Counted from the stretch's first letter, positions 51,287 to 61,205 are shown. The stretch: DNA of 64,000 nucleotides from Bacillus massilinigeriensis (GCF_900117315.1 NZ_LT630337.1:1640678-1704677); one strand, 5' to 3'. Notes: generated by a model not told the origin, from the letters alone. Numbers and translations are program-made.

Positions 51287-52225
51287 ATGAACAAATCTAA
51301 TAGAAAAACAGGATTCATGCTCGTTACGACAGGGGCTATCTTTTGGGGTGTTGGTGGGACAGTTGCGCAAAAGCTCTTTCAGGAATATGGAATTCATGTG
51401 AATTGGCTTGTTACGACTCGATTACTTCTAGCAGGTGTATTGCTGTTATCCGTCCAGTTCTTTATTAAAGATCGTTCGCAAATAATAGGAGTTTGGAAGA
51501 ATTATAAGACAGCGATTCATCTTTTCATCTTTGGCCTTGTCGGTATGCTTTCAGTTCAATACACATACATGGTTGCCATCAACCTCGGAAATGCGGCTGT
51601 TGCAACTCTATTACAATATTTAGCTCCCGTCATGATTATTATCTACCTGGTATTGAGGAAAAAATCTGTTTTTACACGACAAGATTTAATAACAGTATCT
51701 CTTGCTTTAGTTGGCTGTTTTTTCTTATTAACAAACGGCTCTATTTCCCAGCTCTCTGTTCCGACCGGCGCAATTATTTGGGGGATTTTATCTGGAGTTG
51801 CCTTAGCATTTTATACCTTATACGCTGTACCTTTGCTGAAGAATTACGATTCTATCGTTATTGTTGGGTGGGCTATGCTCATTGGAGGTACTGGTTTAAG
51901 CTTTGTCCATCCCCCTTGGCAAATAAAACTTGCAAGCTTCTCAACCGAAGTGTATTTATACTTATTCTTCGTCATTATTTTCGGTACCATGCTTGCCTTT
52001 TGGTTTTATATTGAGAGCCTACAAAGTCTTTCACCTAAAGAAACGAGTCTTTTAGCAAGCTTAGAGCCTCTTTCATCCGTCATTACAACGGTCATTTGGT
52101 TAAAAGAACCTTTTGGTTATTCTCAATGGATTGGTACGGCTTGTATTATTGGAATGCTACTTTTATTAGCAGTAAATAAGGAATCTCCTTCCACTTCAGA
52201 AAAGAAAGAGCTTACCATTAGCTAA
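51287..52225 (+). CDS. EamA family transporter (DMT superfamily)
   Basis: A 312-residue membrane protein with ten hydrophobic helices in two EamA repeats (about residues 10-145 and 150-300). It begins [17 protein letters not shown] and its second repeat starts near [19 protein letters not shown]. The family exports amino acids, metabolites or drugs; the substrate is unknown. The start follows TATGGAGAAATA. An AraC/GyrI-type regulator is divergent from it. Confidence 0.88.
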   Translation: MNKSNRKTGFMLVTTGAIFWGVGGTVAQKLFQEYGIHVNWLVTTRLLLAGVLLLSVQFFIKDRSQIIGVWKNYKTAIHLFIFGLVGMLSVQYTYMVAINLGNAAVATLLQYLAPVMIIIYLVLRKKSVFTRQDLITVSLALVGCFFLLTNGSISQLSVPTGAIIWGILSGVALAFYTLYAVPLLKNYDSIVIVGWAMLIGGTGLSFVHPPWQIKLASFSTEVYLYLFFVIIFGTMLAFWFYIESLQSLSPKETSLLASLEPLSSVITTVIWLKEPFGYSQWIGTACIIGMLLLLAVNKESPSTSEKKELTIS

Positions 52226-52352
52226 ATTACCTTTAAAAATACTAGAAATCTTCTCTTTAAACAAATTATGCTAAGATAATATATATAAGTGGATTACTTA
52301 TTGAAACTCTTACCCCTGTTCTACGTATAGATAAACAAGGCAGGTGTTCATC

Positions 52353-54083
52353 ATGAATTGGAGAAGAAAAATAATTTTAACTATTTTCATGAGTGTTTTA
52401 GCTGTTTCGTTCCTTTTTCCTAGTGTTGGATTTGCCGTTGATTTTTCTATTACAAAGGTGAAAATCGATGCATATCTACAGGAAAATGGACAGGTAAAGG
52501 TAAATGAATCCCATACCTATTCCTTTGATGGAGAGTTTAATGGAATTACAAGAGAGATTGTTCCAAAAGAGGGTACTAGTATTATTAATCTGAAAGCAAC
52601 TGAAAATGGCAAACAGCTAAAGGTAAAGAGAGAGGAGGATCTATACAAGATTTATCGAAAAGGTGATGACGAATCCATCACCGTCGACATTTCTTATTTT
52701 ATCAAAAACGGTGTCGACGTATATTCAGATGTAGGAGAGTTTTATTGGCCATTTTTTGATGAGCGTAATGAGTCCACCTATGAGAAAATGAATATCGTTG
52801 TTCATCCACCAAAAGAGACAAAAGAGGTCATAGCTTTTGGTTACGATGAAGCTTTTGATAAAGAAAAAATATATACAGATGGGTCTGTTCTTTTTCAACT
52901 AGGCGAGGTTCCTTCAGAGACAAATGGCGATATTCGAGTAGCCTATGATGCAGCCATTTTTCCATCTGCGAGTATAGTGACAGATAAACCCATGAAGAAA
53001 GAAATAATAAAAGATAAACAAGTCCTCTACCAAGAAGCTGATGCTAAGGCTGAAAGGCAGGAGTTATTTTCCAAAATCGCCTTAGTCATCATTCCGATTT
53101 TTTCAATAATTATCTTACTCTTTCTTATTGGAAGCATCATGAGAGCTCGACTAAAGAAGCTCGATGTGGAAAGAAGATCAGAACAATCCTTTTTCGTTCC
53201 AAAGGAAGCATTAAGTATTCCAGCAACCATTTATTTTACAGCTGGACAAATTCCTTCTGAAGCAGTCGCAGCCGCCCTGATGGATTTAGTTAGAAAGGGC
53301 TATGTGTTGAAAGCAGAGGAGAATCATTTTAAATTAATAAACTATCCTTCCAATATCCTTAAGCATGAAAAAATATTAATTACCTTCCTGTTTGAAGAAA
53401 TTGGTTCCAATGGGGAATTTACCTTTGAGAATTTAAAGGAATACACAAAAAGAAAAAAGAATCACGAAAAATACCAATCGGCCATTACAAAATGGCAACA
53501 AGCCATTATGAATGAAGTGAAGGAAAAAGGTTTACATGAAAATAACCAGAAGCTCCGATGGTCTTTTGCCATCACAAGTATTCTATTATTTACTTTTGTT
53601 ATCCCTTTCCTTTTGAATGATTTACTTGGCTGGTTATTTGCTTCCCTTGTTTTAAGTATGATCTATTTAGGTATAGCAATATTCTATAACCCCAAAAATT
53701 CAAAAGGATTAATGATCATCCATGAATGGCAGCTAATGAAAGAACGTATCAAAGGAATTTCAACCAAGGATTGGGAAACATTATCCAATGATGACCAAAT
53801 GCGTGCCTATATTTATGGAATTGGTATTCAAGATAAAAAGATAATGAAGAAAAATGAAGAACTAATTCAGTCTTTCAAACGGCCTAACAGCCAACCAAAA
53901 CAAAAGGATTATCATTGGGATTCATCAACCGTGAATGTAAATACCATGCTTCTGATTGGTCCTTTGGCATCTATTAACTTCCATTCCGCTCATAAAACTA
54001 CAGAAGCAACTGTAAGCAGCTCCACCTCCTCTTCTACCGGTGGAGGTGTAGGAGGCGGCGGGGGTGGCTCTGGAGCCTTCTAA
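52353..54083 (+). CDS. DUF2207 membrane protein
   Basis: A 576-residue membrane protein. It has a signal peptide (IILTIFMSVLAVSFLFPSVGFA), an extracellular DUF2207 beta domain (about residues 25-225), a helix near 232-255, a cytoplasmic part, and two further helices near 398-440. It ends in a glycine- and serine-rich tail (GGGVGGGGGGSGAF), typical of the family. Function is unknown. The ATG at 52353 follows AAGGCAGGTG; a GTG three codons earlier also starts the frame. Single gene with a strong terminator. Confidence 0.85.
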   Translation: MNWRRKIILTIFMSVLAVSFLFPSVGFAVDFSITKVKIDAYLQENGQVKVNESHTYSFDGEFNGITREIVPKEGTSIINLKATENGKQLKVKREEDLYKIYRKGDDESITVDISYFIKNGVDVYSDVGEFYWPFFDERNESTYEKMNIVVHPPKETKEVIAFGYDEAFDKEKIYTDGSVLFQLGEVPSETNGDIRVAYDAAIFPSASIVTDKPMKKEIIKDKQVLYQEADAKAERQELFSKIALVIIPIFSIIILLFLIGSIMRARLKKLDVERRSEQSFFVPKEALSIPATIYFTAGQIPSEAVAAALMDLVRKGYVLKAEENHFKLINYPSNILKHEKILITFLFEEIGSNGEFTFENLKEYTKRKKNHEKYQSAITKWQQAIMNEVKEKGLHENNQKLRWSFAITSILLFTFVIPFLLNDLLGWLFASLVLSMIYLGIAIFYNPKNSKGLMIIHEWQLMKERIKGISTKDWETLSNDDQMRAYIYGIGIQDKKIMKKNEELIQSFKRPNSQPKQKDYHWDSSTVNVNTMLLIGPLASINFHSAHKTTEATVSSSTSSSTGGGVGGGGGGSGAF

Positions 54084-54096
54084 GGTACTAGCATAA

Positions 54097-54144
54097 AAAT
54101 AGCAAGCAAATGAGCTAAAGACAAAAGCCATTTGCTTGCTATTT
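54097..54144. terminator. Strong bidirectional terminator
   Basis: AAATAGCAAGCAAATG and CATTTGCTTGCTATTT pair perfectly over 16 bp between convergent genes. Confidence 0.85.
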
Positions 54145-54149
54145 CCTTA

Positions 54150-54671
54150 TTACATTGAAATACCCTCGAGTTCCAAAAGCTGTTTTTTCATATCTAGTCC
54201 GCCACGATACCCAGTTAACCTTCCATTCTTTCCTACTACCCTGTGACAAGGAACAGCGATTAAAACTGGATTTGCTCCAATGGCTGTTCCAACCGCACGA
54301 ACCGCGGCTGGCTTATGAATCATATCAGCTATGTCAGAGTAAGATTTTGTCTCTCCATAGGGAATCTCACAAAGGGCATTCCAAACAGCTAGCTGAAAGG
54401 AAGTCCCATCAAAATCCATTGGAACAGAGAAGATTTTCCGTTTCCCCTCCAAATACTCAATAATTTCATCGACATAGATCTTTAATGTCTCGCTATCCTC
54501 TACAAGAATCCTCTTAGGATAACGTTTATTAGCCCATTCAGTTAACTCTTCGATTGATTTGTTTAATGAACCGACATAACATAGCCCCTTTGAGGTTGAA
54601 GCTACAGTTATTTCCCAATCCTTATATTTTAATAAAGTCCAATGAATAACAGGATGATTATTGGGTTCCAT
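54150..54671 (-). CDS. ogt: Methylated-DNA--protein-cysteine methyltransferase
   Basis: A 173-residue suicide alkyltransferase that removes methyl groups from O6-methylguanine. It has the helix-turn-helix ETKSYSDIADMIHKPAAVRAVG and the active-site IAVPCHRVVGKNG. The N-terminal domain is complete. The start MEPNNHP follows GGAGGAAGGCTGAA; the frame extends 23 codons further up without support. This is a functional counterpart of the cysteine-less protein at 49356. Confidence 0.92.
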   Translation of the reverse strand: MEPNNHPVIHWTLLKYKDWEITVASTSKGLCYVGSLNKSIEELTEWANKRYPKRILVEDSETLKIYVDEIIEYLEGKRKIFSVPMDFDGTSFQLAVWNALCEIPYGETKSYSDIADMIHKPAAVRAVGTAIGANPVLIAVPCHRVVGKNGRLTGYRGGLDMKKQLLELEGISM

Positions 54672-54904
54672 TTCAGCCTTCCTCCACGTAATTCTTTTTA
54701 TATACATTGCCTTTCGATATAGTACCATTGATACCAGCATTCCAAAAGAACGTTCACATCAAAATATGACAGGTGAATGATTCCTAAATACATAGTACAG
54801 GAAATTATTTGATAAAGTAATACTGAAATACGAGAAAATGGACTACATGTAAAAACGGACCTGATTTCTCAATTCTTTGCCAATAGAATGAATCATTTTT
54901 CCTC

Positions 54905-54946
54905 AAAAACAAAAAGAGCTGTAAGATGACAGCTCTTTTTGTTTTT
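54905..54946. terminator. Terminator after the coat-protein pair
   Basis: AAAAACAAAAAGAGCT pairs with AGCTCTTTTTGTTTTT across a short loop; T-rich on both strands. Confidence 0.85.
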
Positions 54947-54966
54947 GATTCATTCATTGAATAGAA

Positions 54967-55275
54967 TTAGTCCCCCAAATTCTGTGCAAGATTGACCGCT
55001 GTATCTGAGGCCCTTAAATCGACTAACAACTGTCCCTTTAATTCATGTGGCTGATAATAGCCTTTTGCAATCATAAAATTCGTAATCCTCTCGTGTGACC
55101 GAACAGCATCCCTTAACTGTTCCTTCAGGGTTAACCTAAGTTCCGGAGTACCAGCCTCAGTAATCGCTAGGGCATAATTTCTCACGGTTGCTTTTGAAGA
55201 TATAAGGAAATCTGTTGCAATTACTTGGTCTGTCATCCCTCCCATGCCCATCATATTTTGTATAAGTTGATTCAT
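54967..55275 (-). CDS. Spore coat protein CotF-like (YraD/YraF type)
   Basis: A 102-residue ferritin-like coat protein of the CotF family, with MTDQVIATDFLISSKATVRN and AITEAGTPELRLTLKEQL and the family's typical final helix. It resembles the B. subtilis YraD/YraF proteins that flank adhB. It overlaps the upstream small gene by four bases (ATGA), so the two are translated together. Expression late in sporulation is expected from the family. Confidence 0.85.
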   Translation of the reverse strand: MNQLIQNMMGMGGMTDQVIATDFLISSKATVRNYALAITEAGTPELRLTLKEQLRDAVRSHERITNFMIAKGYYQPHELKGQLLVDLRASDTAVNLAQNLGD

Positions 55276-55478
55276 TGCTGCTCCTCCCTATTCGTTATGA
55301 AATTTTGCAATTGTTGAATATGGTTTGTTGCTTTGGTTACCTCCTCTTCTAGGATGGATTTCAGCTCAGGATCCTGGGCTAACTTACTCATCGTGGCGGA
55401 TTTGGTTAACGAAAGATTTTTTGCTGTGATTAATTCATGTACTTCCAACGTTTCATGAAAACCTAAATACTTTATCAT
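55272..55478 (-). CDS. Small CotF N-terminal-like spore protein (YraE/YraG type)
   Basis: A 68-residue helical protein with GFHETLEVHELITAKNLSLTK. A similar LGIHETLETHEILNYKTVCL appears in the divergent gene at 55631. In B. subtilis such short proteins (YraE, YraG) precede the CotF-like partners. The gene is first of a two-gene unit. Role in the coat is inferred. Confidence 0.75.
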   Translation of the reverse strand: MIKYLGFHETLEVHELITAKNLSLTKSATMSKLAQDPELKSILEEEVTKATNHIQQLQNFITNREEQQ

Positions 55479-55630
55479 TATCTCACTCCATCCTCATCCA
55501 TTTTCATTGTTAGTTTTCATTGTTTCAACCTGTTTATGCATGTTGAGTTACATTGATTTCTCCTTTTGGAATAATATTTCTACTTAATTGGGGAAAATAG
55601 CTTTGTCTATTCAAAATTGGAGGCGTTCAA

Positions 55631-55840
55631 ATGGAAAAAGAAACACTAGGAATTCATGAAACACTCGAAACACACGAAATCCTAAATTATAAAACCGTTT
55701 GCTTACTCAAGTCAAAGTTTATGCAAGGGGTTTGCTTTAATAACGAGTTGAAAGCTTTGATGGAAAAAGATGTTCAACAATCCATTAAGGATATAAACGA
55801 ATTAATTGGTTACTACAAGAAAAGCGAAGTACTTCATTAA
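55631..55840 (+). CDS. yraG: Small CotF N-terminal-like spore protein (YraG type)
   Basis: A 69-residue paralogue of the 55272-55478 product, sharing the HETLE.HE core in the first 16 residues. It follows TTGGAGGCGTTCAA and is the first gene of a three-gene unit with a CotF-like protein and an alcohol dehydrogenase. The arrangement mirrors yraG-yraF-adhB of B. subtilis. Confidence 0.75.
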   Translation: MEKETLGIHETLETHEILNYKTVCLLKSKFMQGVCFNNELKALMEKDVQQSIKDINELIGYYKKSEVLH

Positions 55841-55855
55841 AATTGAGGTGATAAA

Positions 55856-56215
55856 ATGCAGGATTACTTAGATCCTAGGAATGCAGAAGGAATGCCTCAT
55901 TTAGCTGATTCAGCATTTGCTATGGATTTTCTCTTATCAGTAAAAAATGGTATTCGAAACTATGGATTTGCAATAACTGAGACTGCAAGCCCGGAACTAC
56001 GGAATATATTATTGAAGCAAATGGAAGCAGCGATTGATTTGCATGGAGAAATCTCTGATTTCATGATTGAAAAAGGGTGGCTAAATCCTACTAATTTTAA
56101 GGAACAATATAAAGTTGATTTGAAATCAGCAGAAACGGCTGTTCAAATTGCTCAAATGAAATTGTTTCCTCAAGATACTGACCGATTAGGTATGTTTGCA
56201 ACCCCGAATAAATAA
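55856..56215 (+). CDS. yraF: Spore coat protein CotF-like (YraF type)
   Basis: A 119-residue CotF-family coat protein with DSAFAMDFLLSVKNGIRNYGFAI and a conserved TETASPELRNILLKQM, like the divergent paralogue at 54967. The ATG follows AATTGAGGTGATAAA, 15 bases after the preceding stop. It ends 16 bases before adhB. Coat location is inferred from the family. Confidence 0.85.
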   Translation: MQDYLDPRNAEGMPHLADSAFAMDFLLSVKNGIRNYGFAITETASPELRNILLKQMEAAIDLHGEISDFMIEKGWLNPTNFKEQYKVDLKSAETAVQIAQMKLFPQDTDRLGMFATPNK

Positions 56216-56231
56216 AGGAGAGATACAATTC

Positions 56232-57368
56232 ATGAAAGCTGTAACATACCAAGGGATCAAAAATGTTGAAGTGAGAGAAGTAAAAGATCCGGAAATAAAA
56301 AATAGAGATGATATTATCGTTAAAGTTACCACTTCTGCTATTTGTGGTTCTGATTTACATTTAATACATGGGATGATTCCTAACTTCCCTACAGATTATG
56401 TGATTGGTCACGAACCGCTAGGAATTGTCGAGGAAATAGGTCCAGATGTAACGAAGGTGAAAAAAGGGGATCGAGTAATTATTCCGTTTCAAGCAGCTTG
56501 CGGGCATTGCTGGTATTGTTCTCACGATTTAACAAGTCAATGTGATAACTCCAATCCTCATGGCGAGATGGGGGGATTCTTCGGTTATTCAGAATTAACC
56601 GGTGGAATTGCTGGAGGCCAGGCGGAGTTTTTGAGAGTTCCTTTTGGGAATTTTACTCCCTTTGTTATTCCAGAGGATTGTCAGGTAGAGGATGAAAAAC
56701 TTGTATTGATTGCTGATGCTGCTACAACCTCTTATTGGAGTGTAGACCACGCAGGAGTTAAGGAAGGAGACACGGTTGTTATCCTAGGTTGTGGGCCGAT
56801 TGGCTTGTTAGCACAGAAATTTGCTTGGTTAAAGGGCGCAAAACGTGTGATTGCGGTAGATTATATTGATTATCGCCTCCAGCATGCCAAACAGACGAAT
56901 AAGGTAGAAATTATCAATTTTGAACAACATGAGAACACAGGCGAATATTTGAAAGAATTGACCCAAGGTGGAGCTGATATAATTATTGATTGCGTTGGAA
57001 TGGATGGAAAGTTTACACCACTTGAGTTTCTTGCTACAGGTATGAAGCTTCAGGGAGGTTCCATGGGGGCATTGGTGATGGCCACACAGGCAGTAAGAAA
57101 AGGTGGGACCATTCAAGTAACAGGTGCCTATGGAGGTAGGTATAATGCCTTTCCTCTTGGGGATATCTTTCAAAGAAATGTAGATATAAAAACAGGACAA
57201 GCACCGGTCATCCCTTATATGCCTTATCTTTATCAGCTAGCAAATGAGGGAAAGGTTGATATGGGGGATATTATTACACATGTCATACCTCTTGATCAAG
57301 CAAAGCAAGGATACGAGGTATTTGATACAAAAACAGAAGGCTGCATTAAGGTAGTCTTAAAGCCATAG
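56232..57368 (+). CDS. adhB: Zinc-dependent alcohol dehydrogenase (AdhB, formaldehyde-dehydrogenase-like)
   Basis: A 378-residue medium-chain dehydrogenase with CGSDLHLIHG and GHEPLGIVEE (catalytic zinc), a structural-zinc loop CGHCWYCSHDLTSQC, the coenzyme loop GCGPIGLL and a long insert near ELTGGIAGGQAEF. That insert is typical of glutathione-independent formaldehyde dehydrogenases. As in B. subtilis, it sits beside CotF-like genes and is probably made during sporulation. The start MKAVTYQG follows AAAGGAGAGATACAATTC. Confidence 0.88.
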   Translation: MKAVTYQGIKNVEVREVKDPEIKNRDDIIVKVTTSAICGSDLHLIHGMIPNFPTDYVIGHEPLGIVEEIGPDVTKVKKGDRVIIPFQAACGHCWYCSHDLTSQCDNSNPHGEMGGFFGYSELTGGIAGGQAEFLRVPFGNFTPFVIPEDCQVEDEKLVLIADAATTSYWSVDHAGVKEGDTVVILGCGPIGLLAQKFAWLKGAKRVIAVDYIDYRLQHAKQTNKVEIINFEQHENTGEYLKELTQGGADIIIDCVGMDGKFTPLEFLATGMKLQGGSMGALVMATQAVRKGGTIQVTGAYGGRYNAFPLGDIFQRNVDIKTGQAPVIPYMPYLYQLANEGKVDMGDIITHVIPLDQAKQGYEVFDTKTEGCIKVVLKP

Positions 57369-57397
57369 CGGGACACGAGACAGAACCCCTGTCCCGC
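57368..57397. terminator. Terminator between adhB and the PHP phosphatase gene
   Basis: GCGGGAC pairs with GTCCCGC across a 16-base loop, immediately after adhB and before the convergent gene's stop. Confidence 0.65.
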
Positions 57398-57411
57398 CTT
57401 CCCAATTAACT

Positions 57412-58203
57412 CTAAAGAGCTACTGCGATTGGCTGCCTTTTTTCAAAATGAAAAATATATTTAAATCCCGCCTCTTTTGCCATTTGATAGGCTTCGATTA
57501 ACCCAGCCCCTACATTTTCAGCCTCATGGGAATCAGACCCAATCGTTAAAATCTCGCCACCAAGCTCTTTATATAACTTAAGTATAGAAAAGGTTGGGAG
57601 AGTCTCGTTCAATTCTCCTCTTAGGCCTGATGTGTTAATCTCGATGCCGATATGACGATCGATTGCTTTTTTTAATATCGCTTGCAGCAAATCTTTATAA
57701 TCGATAAATTCATAGTTTCCATAGGAAGATAATGCATAGCGCTTCATTAGGTCTAAATGGGCAATCACATCAATTTCTGCTAGACTAACCATCTCATATA
57801 ACTCTGTAAAATAGCCTCGGTAAACCTCTTCCTTCTCTTTATTTTCCATAAAAATTCTAAGTTTATTGTTTTCAATATTGTGGACCGATCCTAAAATAAA
57901 ATCCAGTTTCAGTGGGTCTAGTAGATTTCGATATTCTTCAACTAGCTGATGCGGTTCACAAATTTCTACGCCAGCTTTTATGATTAATTGGTGTCCGAAT
58001 TGGATTTGGCACTCCTTAATATTCTTTAGATATTGGCCAAAATCCAAATAATCATAGGTGTTCACCAATGGGTTCAAAGAAAAATGCTCTGTAAAACAAA
58101 TCTCCTTAATCCCTCTCTCAATTGCGTTCTTACACACATCCTCCATTATGGCATTAGAATCATGGGAATAATTTGTGTGATGATGATAGTCCATTAAATA
58201 CAT
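57412..58203 (-). CDS. Histidinol-phosphatase/PHP family phosphoesterase
   Basis: A 263-residue PHP-domain phosphatase with the metal-binding DYHHHTNYSHDS, CFTEHFSLNP, GSVHNIE, IAHLDLMKRY and GSDSHEAENVG. Similar Bacillus proteins act in histidine synthesis, but no his genes are near, so other phosphomonoesters are possible. The ATG at 58203 lies about 11 bases after AGGAGG. Single gene. Confidence 0.83.
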   Translation of the reverse strand: MYLMDYHHHTNYSHDSNAIMEDVCKNAIERGIKEICFTEHFSLNPLVNTYDYLDFGQYLKNIKECQIQFGHQLIIKAGVEICEPHQLVEEYRNLLDPLKLDFILGSVHNIENNKLRIFMENKEKEEVYRGYFTELYEMVSLAEIDVIAHLDLMKRYALSSYGNYEFIDYKDLLQAILKKAIDRHIGIEINTSGLRGELNETLPTFSILKLYKELGGEILTIGSDSHEAENVGAGLIEAYQMAKEAGFKYIFHFEKRQPIAVAL

Positions 58204-58611
58204 TTATGTATTATCCTCCTCGATTTTAAGTTTCAACAGTTTCCAAGCTTATATTTTTTGAAATTGAAGCCGAACCCATCTCCTTGATGAAATTTTATTC
58301 TCATAATAGAAGACATCCTTTTGATTATATAAGAATGACCGAACGACTTAAAGGAGAGATTTTAAATGTATACAAACTATTCACATATTCTCAGGTAAAA
58401 AATGCAATATAAGGGGGGTGTTCCTAGGGTTAGATGGATTTGGATTTATATGAAATTGTCGAGCCTTGTATCAAATCTAATAAAATAGTAATTGGCTTGG
58501 TCTCAATGGATAAAATCCAATGAACCAAGCCAATATAAATGTGTTATGTATTTAGTTCATCAATCAATATAAACGATATTTGCCATAATGGTGAGAATGA
58601 ATTTATTATTA
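58204..58611. other. Gene-free stretch with a strong hairpin and a 10-codon frame
   Basis: No full gene is seen. A ribosome site AAAGGAGAGATTTTAA precedes a 10-codon frame (MYTNYSHILR) near 58366 on the plus strand. ATTGGCTTGGT (58491-58501) pairs with ACCAAGCCAAT (58524-58534), extended by a further imperfect inner stem; no T-run follows. Confidence 0.55.
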
Positions 58612-59460
58612 TTACATTATTCTAATCATCTGGACCTGTTCAGTACTAATCTTAAATCCATTTTCAAGCAAATATTTCGTCACTGGGTTTATTGATGAGA
58701 AGTTAATCGTTCGGAAATCGACCACTTCCCCATCGGAAATCTGCGAAAAAATGAATGGTAAGTAATCTAGATGGGATTCCTCAAGAATTTCTAATTGATA
58801 TAATAATACCTGATTTAACTGTCCATCCATATTCCAAACTCTTCGATATAAAGCGTATCCTACTGGTAAATTATTATTACCGTAAAAGATCTTTGCTTCA
58901 CCCTTAGATAAACTTTGCCATTGACATTGCCATGGGGCATCCTCTTTATAGAAAGAATAATGAGGAAGGAGCTCTGGCCGAACAGACACGGACTTGATCA
59001 CATCTGAATCCGCAGGCTCAAGTTGAATATTTCCATTTAAGAACAACAATTCATCGCTAATTTTGTAATGATTTTTTTGATAAAGTCGAATGGCCCTTTC
59101 ATTCTCCTTAATTGCCTCAAGAGTGGCTATCTCGACATTTTCATTTTCATAGAGTCTTAGATTTTCCTCCATTAGAAGTTTTGAGACTCCCTTCCCGCGG
59201 AAATTCGGAGAGACCCCCGTCCCGCCATTCCATGCAGTCTTTTTTCCATTTACCGTTCGAAAGCCATTTAATACTATACCAACAGGTTCTTCTTTTGCAA
59301 ATGCAACTAATGATAATTCGGGGGACAATCCTTCTGAAACAAGTCGGTTCAAAAAGGTATCAGGAGTCATATTCATTGGAACAAAGTAACCCTCAAACCC
59401 CTTATTCCATGCTTCAACCATTGTGTCAATCGAGCATTCAGTTAATCTCTTAATAATCAT
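58612..59460 (-). CDS. GNAT family acetyltransferase
   Basis: A 282-residue protein. The N-terminal GNAT domain has the acetyl-CoA loop SPNFRGKGVSKLLMEE and the following NERAIRLYQKNHYKI. A second, GNAT-like half follows (about residues 150-280). The substrate is unknown. The start MIIKRLTEC follows GAGGG; the frame extends 11 codons further upstream without a ribosome site. Single gene. Confidence 0.85.
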   Translation of the reverse strand: MIIKRLTECSIDTMVEAWNKGFEGYFVPMNMTPDTFLNRLVSEGLSPELSLVAFAKEEPVGIVLNGFRTVNGKKTAWNGGTGVSPNFRGKGVSKLLMEENLRLYENENVEIATLEAIKENERAIRLYQKNHYKISDELLFLNGNIQLEPADSDVIKSVSVRPELLPHYSFYKEDAPWQCQWQSLSKGEAKIFYGNNNLPVGYALYRRVWNMDGQLNQVLLYQLEILEESHLDYLPFIFSQISDGEVVDFRTINFSSINPVTKYLLENGFKISTEQVQMIRIM

Positions 59461-59613
59461 CAATTTACCCTCATTTCTATGAAAATTATTCAAACCAAAG
59501 AAAGAAAAATATTCCTAATTAAGGAATAAAATGGTTCTTATATATTTTATAATAATCTTCCCAATTAGGTAAACAAATTCCCCTTGGAGGGAGGGATAGA
59601 CAGAGGATCCCTT

Positions 59614-60615
59614 TTATCTCCCCTCCACCACTTCTTTTAATATCTCAAATGACCGTCTTTGTTTAGCCTTGTCAAAAATATAAGAAACAGCCATAATCTC
59701 ATCCACATGATATTTCTCCTGAAAGCTGATTAATTGGTTCCGAATGGATTCTTTATCTCCCATAAAGATCATTCTAGTCATTGAAGAAGCCATTCCCTTT
59801 TCTGCTGGAGTCCAGATAAGATCCATATTCTCAACAGGAGCCTGAAGCTTGGTTTGTGTTCCACGAACAACATTTAGGAAAAATTGCTGCATGGTTGTCG
59901 ATTCGAATTCTGCCTCTTCATTACTTTCAGCTGCAATAACATTTAAACATACCATCATGTAGGGTGAACTTAGATATTTGGAAGGCTGAAAACGTGCACG
60001 ATATATCGCAATGGCTTCCTCCATATGCGTTGGAGCAAAATGTGAAGCAAAAACATACGGCAAGCCTAATTTTGCTGCTAAATAGGCAGAGTCAGTTGAA
60101 GACCCAAGAATATAAATTGGAATATTAGTACCCACTCCTGGATGGGCTTTCACATACCCCTGTTGGTCCTCTGGCCCAAAATAGGTTAGTAGGGTTTCTA
60201 CATCCTCTGGAAATGTATAAACGGTTTCATGTTTAGACCTTCTAAGTGCACTAGCTGTCATCATATCTGTGCCAGGAGCACGCCCCAGTCCTAAATCTAA
60301 TCGATTGGGATAGATTGTTTCCATCGTTCCAAATTGTTCAGCAACGACTAGTGGGGCATGGTTTGGCAGCATCACCCCACCTGACCCAACTCGAATATGC
60401 TCTGTATGCTCTAAAGTATGTTTAATCAAAATGGATGTTGCAGAGCTCACAAGTGTTTTTGTATTATGATGCTCTGCAATCCAATATCTCTTATAGCCCA
60501 TTTTTTCCGTAGCTTGTGCTAATTCAACCATCGCATCAATTGCTTCAGAGGTGCCCTCCCCTTCTCGAATAGGGACAAGATTTAAAACTGACACTGGTAT
60601 TTGAATATTTACCAT
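59614..60615 (-). CDS. LLM class flavin-dependent oxidoreductase
   Basis: A 333-residue luciferase-like monooxygenase with [15 protein letters not shown] at the N-terminus, YWIAEHHN with the conserved His pair, [22 protein letters not shown] and [10 protein letters not shown]. This is the MsnO8/YceB-type subgroup, which uses reduced flavin; its substrate is unknown. The start MVNIQIPV lies 8 bases after AAAGGAT. Single gene, divergent from the YkvA-like gene. Confidence 0.88.
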   Translation of the reverse strand: MVNIQIPVSVLNLVPIREGEGTSEAIDAMVELAQATEKMGYKRYWIAEHHNTKTLVSSATSILIKHTLEHTEHIRVGSGGVMLPNHAPLVVAEQFGTMETIYPNRLDLGLGRAPGTDMMTASALRRSKHETVYTFPEDVETLLTYFGPEDQQGYVKAHPGVGTNIPIYILGSSTDSAYLAAKLGLPYVFASHFAPTHMEEAIAIYRARFQPSKYLSSPYMMVCLNVIAAESNEEAEFESTTMQQFFLNVVRGTQTKLQAPVENMDLIWTPAEKGMASSMTRMIFMGDKESIRNQLISFQEKYHVDEIMAVSYIFDKAKQRRSFEILKEVVEGR

Positions 60616-60758
60616 TTGCACATATCCTTTCTAAAAATTGTTTTTAGGTTTTAATATTATAGTAACAATCAATATATAAGAAACAAAATTTATTGCTTTT
60701 CAAAAAGGAATGATATTATCTATTTATGTAATAACTAATATTTGAGGGGGCTTATGAA

Positions 60759-61160
60759 ATGAAGGATAAGGAGAATTTTGAACAAGGCTACAAAAAATAC
60801 GAGTCAAAGGCAAAGGAGTACATGGATGACAAAGAAAAAGCAGATGACCTACTAAAAAAAGCAATGGGAAAGGCAAAGGATAAAAAATCAGCATTAGGCG
60901 AGGTGTGGGAAAAGCTTCAGCTCCTATTTGAAATATTCCGAGCCTGGATAAAGGGTGAGTACAAGGAAATTCCCAAAGGTTCAATTATCATGATTATAGC
61001 AACCATCATCTACTTTGTTTCTCCCGTAGACCTCGTTCCTGACTTTATCGCCGGTTTAGGATTACTTGATGATGCAGCAGTAATAGGCTTCGCCATCAAA
61101 CAAATATCCGGCGACCTGGAAAAATTTAAGGTTTGGAAGGAAACAAATAACCAAGGATAA
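60759..61160 (+). CDS. YkvA family protein (DUF1232)
   Basis: A 133-residue protein with a charged, lysine-rich N-terminal helix (about 1-40) and a DUF1232 membrane-associated domain. The domain is marked by the hydrophobic segment SIIMIIATIIYFVSPVDLVPDF and GLLDDAAVIGFAI. The family function is unknown. The ATG follows TTGAGGGGGCTTATGAA. Single gene with a repeat-type terminator. Confidence 0.85.
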   Translation: MKDKENFEQGYKKYESKAKEYMDDKEKADDLLKKAMGKAKDKKSALGEVWEKLQLLFEIFRAWIKGEYKEIPKGSIIMIIATIIYFVSPVDLVPDFIAGLGLLDDAAVIGFAIKQISGDLEKFKVWKETNNQG

Positions 61161-61176
61161 AATTCCCATATTATGG

Positions 61177-61205
61177 ATGGTGCCTGTCACCCACCCAGGC
61201 ACCAT
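61177..61205. terminator. Terminator formed by a GGTGCC-type repeat
   Basis: ATGGTGCCTG pairs with CAGGCACCAT across TCACCCACC, between convergent genes. It belongs to the same repeat family as 12790-12819 and 31272-31286. Confidence 0.65.

Noticed and set aside
55479..55630. Sigma-G or sigma-K promoters in the divergent coat-gene region.
   Set aside because: Partial matches such as TGCATA occur on the minus strand, but no -10 element at proper spacing was found.
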